A DNA stretch of 18,902 bases, taken from contig CAAEKQ010000049.1 of the NCBI GenBank assembly GCA_900756575.1, positions 1-18,902 of the forward strand, given 5' to 3'. Below are positions 12,745 through 18,902 of this stretch, one piece after another. This DNA comes from an uncultured Oscillospiraceae bacterium (GTDB taxonomy: Bacteria > Bacillota > Clostridia > Oscillospirales > Oscillospiraceae). The stretch's first letter is position 1, and every line of letters begins with the position of its first letter. Below the pieces are notes generated by a model. The model was not told the DNA's origin. It searched no databases and was given only the letters and a program-made list of their open reading frames with translations. Made by a program: the position numbers and the translations under genes.

Positions 12745-13296
12745 ATGTCTCGTATCGGCAGAATGCCTATCACAGTACCTGCAGGCGTTGAAGTCACCAT
12801 CGGCGATGGAAATGTTGTTACGGTAAAGGGCCCCAAGGGCAGCCTCACCAAGACCATGAATCCCGCTATGACCATCACCTGCGAGGACGGCACCATTCAT
12901 GTTACCCGTCCCAACGATGAAAAGCTGAACCGCAGCCTCCACGGCCTGACCCGTACCCTCCTCCACAACATGGTCATCGGTGTTACCGAGGGCTATAAGA
13001 AGGAGCTTGAGGTCAACGGCGTTGGCTACAGAGTGGAGAAGAAGGGTACTCAGCTGGTTATGAAGCTTGGTTTCTCCCACGATGTTACCGTGGACGAGGT
13101 TGAGGGCATCACTATTGAGGTTCCCGAAAAGTCCACCAACAAGATCATCATCCACGGCATTGACAAGCAGCAGGTTGGTCAGTTCGCGGCTGAGGTCAGA
13201 GGGAAAAGGCCCCCCGAGCCTTACAAGGGCAAGGGTATCAAATACGCCAATGAGGTCATTCGCCGCAAGGAAGGCAAGACCGGCGGTAAAAAGTAA
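12745..13296 (+). CDS. rplF: 50S ribosomal protein L6
   Basis: 183 residues, two similar alpha/beta domains as usual. L6 binds 23S helix 97 near the sarcin-ricin loop and the factor-binding site. It opens MSRIGRMPITVPAGVEV and GNVVTVKGPKGSLT, and the C-terminal domain has IHGIDKQQVGQFAAEVR followed by RPPEPYKGKGIKY, the L6 signature. AAAGGAGG precedes the ATG. Neighbour gaps are 15 and 16 bases. Confidence 0.98.
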   Translation: MSRIGRMPITVPAGVEVTIGDGNVVTVKGPKGSLTKTMNPAMTITCEDGTIHVTRPNDEKLNRSLHGLTRTLLHNMVIGVTEGYKKELEVNGVGYRVEKKGTQLVMKLGFSHDVTVDEVEGITIEVPEKSTNKIIIHGIDKQQVGQFAAEVRGKRPPEPYKGKGIKYANEVIRRKEGKTGGKK

Positions 13297-13312
13297 TAGG
13301 AGGTGTGCCTAA

Positions 13313-13672
13313 ATGATTAAAAGACCTAATACAAATGCGCAGCGGCTGAAGCGCCACAAGAGAGTGCGCGGCAAGATCTCCGGCACGCCCGAGAGACCTC
13401 GTCTGAATGTGTTCCGCAGCAATGCGAACATCTATGCGCAGATCATCGACGACGTCAACGGCGTCACCCTGGTCTCCGCTTCTACACTGGATAAGTCCAT
13501 CGAGGGCCCCACCGGCAATAAGGAAGCTGCCCGCAAGGTCGGCGCTCTGATTGCCGAGCGTGCAAAGGCAAAGGGCATCGAGAACGTAGTGTTTGACCGC
13601 GGCGGTTATATCTATCACGGCCGTGTTCAGGAACTGGCTGAAGGCGCCCGCGAAGGCGGCCTGGATTTTTAA
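13313..13672 (+). CDS. rplR: 50S ribosomal protein L18
   Basis: 119 residues. L18 binds 5S rRNA with L5. The basic N-terminus MIKRPNTNAQRLKRHKRVRGK, RPRLNVFRSNANIYAQIIDD, and the C-terminal VVFDRGGYIYHGRVQELAEGAREGGLDF are diagnostic. TAGGAGG precedes the ATG. Ends 18 bases before rpsE. Confidence 0.98.
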   Translation: MIKRPNTNAQRLKRHKRVRGKISGTPERPRLNVFRSNANIYAQIIDDVNGVTLVSASTLDKSIEGPTGNKEAARKVGALIAERAKAKGIENVVFDRGGYIYHGRVQELAEGAREGGLDF

Positions 13673-13690
13673 GGGGAGGAGGACAAACGA

Positions 13691-14203
13691 ATGGCTTACA
13701 ATAGAGGTGCAAAAGAAGAAGCTGCACAGGAGTATATTGAGAAGGTTGTCTCCCTGAACCGTGTTTCCAAGACCGTTAAGGGTGGCCGTATCTACAAGTT
13801 CGCCGCACTGGTTGTGGTTGGCGACGGTAAGGGTAAGGTCGGCTATGGCCTTGGCAAGGCTTCCGAGGTTTCCGAGGCAATCCTGAAGGGCATTGCCGAC
13901 GCCAAGAAGAACATGGTCCAGATTACCCTGTCCGGCACTACCATTCCCCACGAGGTTACCGGCATCTACGGCGCTGGCGCTGTTCTGATGATGCCCGCTT
14001 CCACCGGTACTGGCGTGATCGCCGGCGGTGCAGTTCGTTCCGTTATGGAGGCTGCTGGTATTACCAACATCCGTGCGAAGTGCATGCGCTCCAAGAATCC
14101 CCAGAACGTGGTTAAGGCGACCTTTGCCGGTCTGATGTCCCTGCGCGGCCCCGAAGAGGTTGCTCGCATCAGAGGTAAGAGCGTCGAAGAAATCTTGGGT
14201 TAA
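13691..14203 (+). CDS. rpsE: 30S ribosomal protein S5
   Basis: 170 residues. S5 lies at the mRNA entry and next to S4; mutations affect accuracy and spectinomycin binding. The N-terminal double-stranded-RNA-binding-like domain shows EKVVSLNRVSKTVKGGRIYKF, which carries the spectinomycin-loop Lys-Gly-Gly, followed by VVVGDGKGKVGYGLGKASEV. The C-terminal domain has GAGAVLMMPASTGTGVIAGG and the ending SVEEIL. GGGGAGGAGG is a strong ribosome site. Loop residues look wild type. Confidence 0.98.
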   Translation: MAYNRGAKEEAAQEYIEKVVSLNRVSKTVKGGRIYKFAALVVVGDGKGKVGYGLGKASEVSEAILKGIADAKKNMVQITLSGTTIPHEVTGIYGAGAVLMMPASTGTGVIAGGAVRSVMEAAGITNIRAKCMRSKNPQNVVKATFAGLMSLRGPEEVARIRGKSVEEILG

Positions 14204-14216
14204 GGAGGGCTGAACA

Positions 14217-14399
14217 ATGGCAAATTTGAAAATCGAGCTGGTCAAGAGCCTGAACGGCAGACTTGACAAGCACATTGCAACAGCCAATTCTCTCGGGCTT
14301 CGCAAGATCGGTCAGAAGACCATCCAGCCCGACAATGCTCAGACCCGCGGCAAGATTGCCCAGATCGGCTATCTGCTGAAGGTCACCGAGGAACAGTAA
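14217..14399 (+). CDS. rpmD: 50S ribosomal protein L30
   Basis: 60 residues, the standard short bacterial form. It carries KIELVKSLNGR, ATANSLGLRKIGQKTIQPDNAQTRGKI and GYLLKVTEE, with the typical single alpha/beta fold. AAGGAGG precedes the ATG and 14 bases separate it from rplO. The order rpsE-rpmD-rplO is the usual spc order. Confidence 0.97.
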   Translation: MANLKIELVKSLNGRLDKHIATANSLGLRKIGQKTIQPDNAQTRGKIAQIGYLLKVTEEQ

Positions 14400-14413
14400 G
14401 GAGGTGCAAGTAG

Positions 14414-14854
14414 ATGAAATTACATGAACTTGCTCCGGTTGCCGGCTCCGTCCAGACTGGCAAGCGTAAGGGCCGCGGTCATGGCACCGGCAACGGTAAG
14501 ACTGCAGGCCGTGGTCATAAGGGTCAGAAGGCCCGCAGCGGCGGTAAGATCAGAAGAGGTTTTGAGGGTGGCCAGATGCCTCTGGCACGTCGTGTGCCGA
14601 AGCGCGGCTTCAACAACATCTTTGCAAAGCCCCTGACTTCCATTAACGTTTCCCAGCTGGAGCGTTTCGAGGAGGGTACCGTCATCACTGCCGAGGCACT
14701 GGTTGCTTCTGGCGTGATCTCCGCCTGCCCCAACGGCCTGAAGGTCCTGGGCGCTGGCAACCTTACGAAGAAGCTCACTGTTCAGGCAGCTGCTTTCTCC
14801 GAATCTGCTAAGGAAAAGATCGAACAGGCAGGTGGAAAGGCCGAGGTGGTCTAA
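14414..14854 (+). CDS. rplO: 50S ribosomal protein L15
   Basis: 146 residues. L15 has a long Gly/Arg-rich N-terminal extension that penetrates the 23S rRNA (KLHELAPVAGS, GRGHGTGNGKTAGRGHKGQ, KARSGGKIRRGFEGGQMPL) and a globular C-terminal domain with LKVLGAGNLTKKLTVQAAAFSESAKEKIEQAGG. All signature elements are present. AAGGAGG precedes the ATG. Its TAA stop abuts the GTG start of secY without any gap. Confidence 0.98.
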   Translation: MKLHELAPVAGSVQTGKRKGRGHGTGNGKTAGRGHKGQKARSGGKIRRGFEGGQMPLARRVPKRGFNNIFAKPLTSINVSQLERFEEGTVITAEALVASGVISACPNGLKVLGAGNLTKKLTVQAAAFSESAKEKIEQAGGKAEVV

Positions 14855-16150
14855 GTGGCAGAAATGCTTCAGACCATTAAGGGTGCCTGGAAAGCTCCGG
14901 AACTTCGTAAGAAGATCCTGTTCACTGTGTTTATCCTGCTGATTTATCGGCTGGGTAACGCAGTGCCCGTTCCTTATGTTGATGTGGCAGCGTTGAAGGA
15001 GTATTTCGATACCACCCTCAGCAGCACGGTCCTCGGACTGTACAACGCCATGTCTGGTAGCGCATTCTCCCGTGCAACGGTGTTTGCGCTGTCCATCAAC
15101 CCTTATATCAACAGCTCCATTATTATGCAGCTGCTGTGCATTGCGGTTCCTCAGCTGGAGCGTCTTCAGAAAGACGGCGGCGAGGAAGGTCGCAAGAAGA
15201 TCGCCAGCATTACCCGGTATGTGACCGTGGGCCTGGCCCTCATCATGGGCTTTGCTTACTACTCCATGCTGCGGAACTATGGCTTGCTGACCCAGACCGG
15301 CGTACTCACCGGCATCGTGATCGTCATCACCTTCACCGCCGGCTCCGCCTTCATTATGTGGCTGGGCGAGCAGATTACCGAGTTCGGTATCGGCAACGGT
15401 ATTTCCATTATCCTGTTTGCCTCCATTATTTCCCGGATTCCTTCCACCGTCAGCTCTGCGATTACCAACATCGCAGGCGGTGCTCAGAGCATCGGCGGCG
15501 TGCTGGTGATCCTGGTGCTGGCACTGGCCCTCGTGATTGTGATCGTTTTCGTGAACGATTCCGAGCGCCGGATTCCCATTCAGTATGCCAAGCAGATGCG
15601 CGGCCGGAAGATGTACGGTGGCCAGAGCACGTTCCTGCCCATCAAGGTGAACATGTCTGGCGTTATGCCCATCATCTTTGCACAGTCTATCGCTTCTCTG
15701 CCGGCTACGATTCTGGCCTTTAATCATCCGGCAAACGACTGGAAGTTTACCACCATCATGCGTACCATCACCAATACCAACGGTGTGCTGTATGCCATTG
15801 TGTACTTCCTGCTGATTATTGCCTTTGGCTATTTCTATGCTGCAATCCAGTACAATCCCATTGAGATTGCAAACAACCTGAAGAAGAACGGCGGCTACAT
15901 TCCCGGCTTCCGGCCTGGTCGTCCCACCGCTGAGTTCATTCAGAAGGTCATTCACAAAATCGTGCTCTTCGGCTCCCTGTATCTGGGCGTCGTCGCAATT
16001 CTGCCGATTATCATCTCCAACATCTCCGGCTATTCCAGCCTGGCCATTGGCGGTACCTCCGTCATCATCGTGGTCGGTGTTGCGCTGGAGACTTCGAAGG
16101 CGCTCGAGGCTCAGATGATGATGCGGAATTACAAGGGCTTTCTTGAGTAA
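14855..16150 (+). CDS. secY: Preprotein translocase channel subunit SecY
   Basis: 431 residues, the core of the SecYEG protein-conducting channel in the plasma membrane, with the usual ten transmembrane helices. The cytosolic N-terminus (residues about 1-18) leads into helix 1, ILFTVFILLIYRLGNAVP. The SecY signature with the plug and helix 2 is at about 67-92 (SGSAFSRATVFALSINPYIN, SSIIMQLL). Cytosolic loops with basic residues, RRIPIQYAKQMRGR and GFRPGRPTAEF, are the ribosome- and SecA-binding loops. The start is the GTG directly after the rplO stop. Its ribosome site GAGGTGG lies in the end of rplO, so synthesis is coupled to L15. The next gene begins 17 bases later. Confidence 0.98.
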   Translation: MAEMLQTIKGAWKAPELRKKILFTVFILLIYRLGNAVPVPYVDVAALKEYFDTTLSSTVLGLYNAMSGSAFSRATVFALSINPYINSSIIMQLLCIAVPQLERLQKDGGEEGRKKIASITRYVTVGLALIMGFAYYSMLRNYGLLTQTGVLTGIVIVITFTAGSAFIMWLGEQITEFGIGNGISIILFASIISRIPSTVSSAITNIAGGAQSIGGVLVILVLALALVIVIVFVNDSERRIPIQYAKQMRGRKMYGGQSTFLPIKVNMSGVMPIIFAQSIASLPATILAFNHPANDWKFTTIMRTITNTNGVLYAIVYFLLIIAFGYFYAAIQYNPIEIANNLKKNGGYIPGFRPGRPTAEFIQKVIHKIVLFGSLYLGVVAILPIIISNISGYSSLAIGGTSVIIVVGVALETSKALEAQMMMRNYKGFLE

Positions 16151-16167
16151 TTAAGGGGGATATCGTA

Positions 16168-16806
16168 ATGAACGTCATTCTTCTTGGTGCTCCCGGTGCA
16201 GGCAAGGGCACCCAGGCTGAGATCATCAGCGATAAGCTGGGCATTCCCACCATCTCCACCGGAAACATTCTCCGCGAAGCGGTAAAGAACGGCACTGAGG
16301 TTGGCCTTCAGGCGAAGGCTTATATGGACGCCGGCAAGCTGGTGCCCGACGAAGTGATCGTTGGAATTGTGAAAGAGCGCGTAGCGCAGCCCGACTGCCA
16401 GAAGGGCTTCATTCTGGACGGTATGCCCAGAACCATTCCCCAGGCAGAGGCGCTGGTGGCGCAGGATGTTCGCATCGACAAGGTTGTCTCCATTGAAATC
16501 GCTGACCAGGTCATCGAGGACAGAATGGTAGGCCGCCGGGTGTGCTCCTCCTGCGGTGCAAGCTATCATATTACCGCCAACCCGCCCAAGGTCGAGGGAG
16601 TCTGCGATTCCTGCGGCGGCGAGCTGGCCATCCGGAAAGATGATGCCCCCGAGACTGTCAAGAATCGGCTGAAGGTCTTCCACGACGAGACCGAGCCCCT
16701 GAAGGCATTCTATGAGAAGATGGGCATTCTGAAGGAAATCCAGGGCAATCAGCCCATTGAGGGAGCAACCAAGGATATCCTGGCTGCTCTGGGGGCAGAT
16801 GTATGA
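16168..16806 (+). CDS. adk: Adenylate kinase, zinc-lid type
   Basis: 212 residues, a long-lid cytosolic enzyme that converts AMP plus ATP to two ADP. The P-loop GAPGAGKGTQ is at 7-16. The AMP-binding segment reads STGNILR (30-36), where many family members have STGDMLR, and the later motif reads DGMPRT (84-89) rather than DGFPRT. The LID carries Cys126, Cys129, Cys146 and Cys149 as a structural zinc site, usual for Gram-positives. The catalytic arginines are present (GRR 122-124, KNRL 165-168). AAGGGGG precedes the ATG. The stop overlaps the map start as ATGA. Confidence 0.97.
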   Translation: MNVILLGAPGAGKGTQAEIISDKLGIPTISTGNILREAVKNGTEVGLQAKAYMDAGKLVPDEVIVGIVKERVAQPDCQKGFILDGMPRTIPQAEALVAQDVRIDKVVSIEIADQVIEDRMVGRRVCSSCGASYHITANPPKVEGVCDSCGGELAIRKDDAPETVKNRLKVFHDETEPLKAFYEKMGILKEIQGNQPIEGATKDILAALGADV

Positions 16807-17573
16807 TCTCCATCAAAACGCCCCACGAAATTGAGATCATGCGCAAAGCCGGTAAAATCACCGCTGAGGCCAGAGCTGTGGCCGGTGACATGATTCGTCC
16901 CGGTGTGACGACCCATGCCATCGACAAGGCAGTTCGTGACTACATCGTATCCCAGGGAGCGACTCCGTCGTTCCTTGGCTACGGCGGTTTTCCTGCCAGC
17001 GCCTGCATTTCCATCAATGACGTGGTGATCCACGGCATTCCCGGAAAGCAGGTCATCCAGGAGGGCGACATCGTCTCCGTTGACGTTGGCGCTTACTGGG
17101 GCGGCTTCCACGGGGATTGCGCTGCCACCTTTATCTGCGGCGAGACCGATGAGGTGTCCCGCAAGCTGGTGGAAGTGACCCGGCAGAGCTTTTACGAGGG
17201 ACTGAAATTCTGCAAGAGAGGGTTCCGGGTTTCGGATATCTCCCATGCGGTTCAGACCTGCGTGGAAGCCAACGGCTTTGGTGTGGTGCGGAAGTTTGTT
17301 GGTCACGGTGTGGGCGAGCAGCTCCACGAGGAGCCTGAGGTTCCCAACTATGGGCACCCCGGCCGCGGACCGAGACTGATGCCCGGCATGGTCATCGCCA
17401 TTGAGCCGATGGTTACCGTCGGTTCCTATGACGTACATGTGATGCCGGACCGCTGGACCACGAAAACCGTGGACGGCACCAGAGCGGCTCACTATGAAAA
17501 TACTGTGCTCATTACCGACGGCGAGCCGGAAATTCTCACCGTCACCGAGAGGCAGGACAATGGATATCTCTAA
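16803..17573 (+). CDS. map: Methionine aminopeptidase, type I
   Basis: 256 residues, cytosolic, removes the initiator Met from nascent chains at the ribosome exit. The dimetal ligands are all visible: Asp94, Asp105, His168, Glu201 and Glu232, with His77 as the substrate-facing residue (VVIHGIP). The motif SVDVGAYWGGFHGD and the GHGVGEQLHEEPEVPNYG loop are typical of the bacterial type Ia enzyme. There is no N-terminal zinc-finger extension. The ATG overlaps the adk stop, so translation is coupled, and the gene's 3' end overlaps the start of the KOW gene. Confidence 0.98.
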   Translation: MISIKTPHEIEIMRKAGKITAEARAVAGDMIRPGVTTHAIDKAVRDYIVSQGATPSFLGYGGFPASACISINDVVIHGIPGKQVIQEGDIVSVDVGAYWGGFHGDCAATFICGETDEVSRKLVEVTRQSFYEGLKFCKRGFRVSDISHAVQTCVEANGFGVVRKFVGHGVGEQLHEEPEVPNYGHPGRGPRLMPGMVIAIEPMVTVGSYDVHVMPDRWTTKTVDGTRAAHYENTVLITDGEPEILTVTERQDNGYL

Positions 17574-17850
17574 AGCGGATATCATCGTTTCTATGGCTGG
17601 TCGCGACAAGGGCGGGCTGTTCTATGTGCTCCGGGTGGAGGACGGATACGCCTACCTGGTCAACGGCAAACAAAGGACCATGGAAAATCCCAAGCGGAAG
17701 AAGCTAAAGCATCTCCGTTTTGCCGCTCGGATTGATTCTAACGTCGCCAGCAAAATCCGAAATGGCGATAAGGTACTCAACAGCGAGTTACGCAGGGATT
17801 TGGCCATTTATGGTCAGACATTCACAGTCAGAACCAAGGAGGCTGAGTAA
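17560..17850 (+). CDS. KOW-domain RNA-binding protein (L14e/L6e/L27e-like)
   Basis: 96 residues from ATG 17560, preceded by AGGCAGGA. The frame is open upstream to 17494, but that part lies inside map and would add nonsense sequence. The N-terminal half has a KOW-type strand pattern, IIVSMAGRDKGGLFYVLRVE, then YAYLVNGKQRTMENPKRKKLKHL, which resembles the small KOW proteins related to eukaryotic/archaeal L14e and found between map and infA in many Clostridia. It is very basic, consistent with RNA binding. The gene overlaps map by 14 bases and infA starts two bases after its stop, so it is embedded in the translation operon. A role in ribosome assembly or function is plausible but unproven. Confidence 0.85.
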   Translation: MDISKADIIVSMAGRDKGGLFYVLRVEDGYAYLVNGKQRTMENPKRKKLKHLRFAARIDSNVASKIRNGDKVLNSELRRDLAIYGQTFTVRTKEAE

Positions 17851-17852
17851 TC

Positions 17853-18071
17853 TTGGCAAAAGACGACGTAATTGAGCTTGAGGGCATCGTAGTGGATGCA
17901 TTGCCGAATGCAATGTTCTCTGTGGACATTGGCGGAGGACACACCATTCTGGCACACATTTCCGGCAAGCTCCGGATGAACTTTATTAAGATTCTTCCGG
18001 GAGATAAGGTCACCGTTCAGATGTCGCCCTATGACCTGACACGGGGACGGATCACCTGGAGAAGCAAGTGA
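17853..18071 (+). CDS. infA: Translation initiation factor IF-1
   Basis: 72 residues, a single OB-fold that binds the ribosomal A site and helps IF2 and IF3 during initiation. Marks include AKDDVIELEGIVVDALPNAMF, ILAHISGKLRMNFIKILPGD and KVTVQMSPYDLTRGRITWR. The start is a TTG at 17853, supported by AAGGAGG at 17836-17842 with a 10-base gap; the next Met, residue 21, would delete the first strands. A factor that governs initiation is thus itself made from a rare start codon. The next gene, rpmJ, is 31 bases away. Confidence 0.97.
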   Translation: MAKDDVIELEGIVVDALPNAMFSVDIGGGHTILAHISGKLRMNFIKILPGDKVTVQMSPYDLTRGRITWRSK

Positions 18072-18102
18072 GAGACACGTTCTCAATATGGAGGTTAACA
18101 GT

Positions 18103-18216
18103 ATGAAAGTAAGACCGTCCGTAAAGCCCATGTGCGAGAAGTGCAAGGTCATTAAGCGCAAGGGCCGCGTTATGGTGATTTGCGAAAATCCCAAGCATAA
18201 GCAGAGACAGGGTTAA
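18103..18216 (+). CDS. rpmJ: 50S ribosomal protein L36, zinc-binding
   Basis: Only 37 residues. The sequence opens MKVRPSVKPMCEKCKVIKRK and has the zinc ligands Cys11, Cys14, Cys27 and His32 (C-x2-C-x12-C-x4-H), so it is the zinc-dependent form. L36 binds 23S rRNA near the base of the L7/L12 stalk. TGGAGG precedes the ATG. The position between infA and rpsM is the standard one. Confidence 0.97.
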   Translation: MKVRPSVKPMCEKCKVIKRKGRVMVICENPKHKQRQG

Positions 18217-18239
18217 TAGAAAAGGAGGTGCAGAGTTAA

Positions 18240-18608
18240 ATGGCACGAATTTCCGGTGTTGATCTGCCGAAGGATAAGCGAGTCGAGATTGGCCTGACTT
18301 ATATCTATGGTATCGGCAGAAAGAGTGCAAAAGACATTCTTGAGAAGGCGGGGATTAATCCCGACATCCGCGTAAAGGACCTGACTGACGATCAGGAGGC
18401 CGCCCTCCGTGACGTCATTGATAAGGACTACACCATCGAAGGTGATCTTCGGCGTGAGGTCGCTCTGAACATCAAGCGGCTCACCGAGATCGGCTGCTAC
18501 CGTGGCACTCGCCACAGAAGAGGCCTGCCTGTTAGAGGTCAGCGTTCCAAGACGAATGCCAGAACTCGCAAGGGTCCCAAGAAGACCATTGCTAATAAGA
18601 AGAAGTAA
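18240..18608 (+). CDS. rpsM: 30S ribosomal protein S13
   Basis: 122 residues, normal length. S13 bridges the 30S head to 50S L5 and contacts P-site tRNA with its C-terminal tail. Marks are RISGVDLPKDKRVEIGLTYIYGIG with the helix-hairpin-helix, LRREVALNIKRLTEIGCYRG, and the conserved RHRRGLPVRGQRSKTNARTRKGP at the end. AAAAGGAGG precedes the ATG. It starts the alpha block; rpsK follows after 12 bases. Confidence 0.98.
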   Translation: MARISGVDLPKDKRVEIGLTYIYGIGRKSAKDILEKAGINPDIRVKDLTDDQEAALRDVIDKDYTIEGDLRREVALNIKRLTEIGCYRGTRHRRGLPVRGQRSKTNARTRKGPKKTIANKKK

Positions 18609-18620
18609 GGAGGGATATGT

Positions 18621-18902
18621 ATGGCTGCCAACAAGAAAAAAGTGATCAAAAAGCGCCGTGAGCGCAAGAACATTGAAAAGGGTGCCGCGCATATCCGCAG
18701 CTCCTTCAACAATACCATGGTGACCATTACCGATCTCAACGGTAATGCCATCTCCTGGGCTTCCTCCGGTGGTCTGGGCTTCCGTGGTTCCAGAAAGTCC
18801 ACTCCCTATGCCGCTCAGATGGTTGCAGAGACTGCTGCCAAGGCTGCTATGGAGCATGGCCTGAAGACCGTAGAAGTATATGTTAAGGGCCCCGGCCAGG
18901 GC
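18621..18902 (+). CDS. rpsK: 30S ribosomal protein S11, 3' end cut by window edge
   Basis: The first 94 codons are present and the frame runs out of the window. S11 forms the platform of the 30S subunit and lines the mRNA exit channel. The basic N-terminus (MAANKKKVIKKRRERKNIEK) and AHIRSSFNNTMVTITDLNGN, then WASSGGLGFRGSRKSTPYAA, are diagnostic. AAGGAGG precedes the ATG. The remaining roughly 35 residues and the rest of the alpha block (typically rpsD, rpoA, rplQ) lie beyond the edge. Confidence 0.97.
   Translation, partial: MAANKKKVIKKRRERKNIEKGAAHIRSSFNNTMVTITDLNGNAISWASSGGLGFRGSRKSTPYAAQMVAETAAKAAMEHGLKTVEVYVKGPGQG

Noticed and set aside
17494..17559. N-terminal extension of the KOW protein inside map
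   Set aside because: The added residues are encoded by the conserved 3' end of map in another frame; ATG 17560 has a ribosome site and fits the family length.

Overview
The window reads as chromosomal DNA of a Gram-positive anaerobe of the class Clostridia, most likely an Oscillospiraceae-type gut bacterium. The evidence is the moderately high GC content, strong AGGAGG ribosome sites, an SLH-domain surface protein, a short prolyl-tRNA synthetase without the editing insert, a zinc-type S14, and the order secY-adk-map-KOW protein-infA-rpmJ-rpsM-rpsK. The genus assignment is inference from family resemblance; no search was possible.

Bases 1-5180 hold accessory and housekeeping genes in small units. 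They are the 3' end of an SLH-domain surface protein, a TM2-domain membrane protein, a DUF4349-type lipoprotein overlapping a GNAT acetyltransferase, one small minus-strand gene with a carboxypeptidase-regulatory-like fold, prolyl-tRNA synthetase (proS), and a two-helix membrane protein with a YcxB-like tail. A perfect 13-bp hairpin separates the convergent GNAT and minus-strand genes. The minus-strand gene and proS diverge from a roughly 160-bp region that contains a clear proS promoter.

From 5191 to the right edge runs a continuous S10-spc-alpha ribosomal-protein cluster. Its probable promoter (TTGACA, 17 bases, TATTAT) is built into the terminator hairpin of the preceding gene, with the -35 box filling the hairpin loop. 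A leader of about 260 bases follows, with several hairpins and one attenuator-like stem plus T-run that has competing pairing partners. Then come rpsJ, rplC, rplD, rplW, rplB, rpsS, rplV, rpsC, rplP, rpmC, rpsQ (S10 block); rplN, rplX, rplE, rpsZ, rpsH, rplF, rplR, rpsE, rpmD, rplO, secY (spc block); and adk, map, a KOW protein, infA, rpmJ, rpsM and the start of rpsK (running into the alpha block). Genes are separated by 0-30 bases or overlap, except for two roughly 100-base hairpin-bearing gaps after rpsJ and after rpsZ.

The cluster supplies ribosomal subunit proteins, the SecY channel that receives nascent chains at the L23 exit site, methionine aminopeptidase that trims them, adenylate kinase for nucleotide balance, and initiation factor IF1. 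Most of this is textbook gene content. I found no defence system, mobile element, CRISPR array, tRNA or rRNA. The best leads for undescribed biology are RNA-level: the terminator/promoter overlap, the S10 leader, and the two structured intergenic gaps. Protein-level oddities are the Arg/Asn-rich tail on S3, a duplicated tail on L3, and unusual cysteine spacing in L24.
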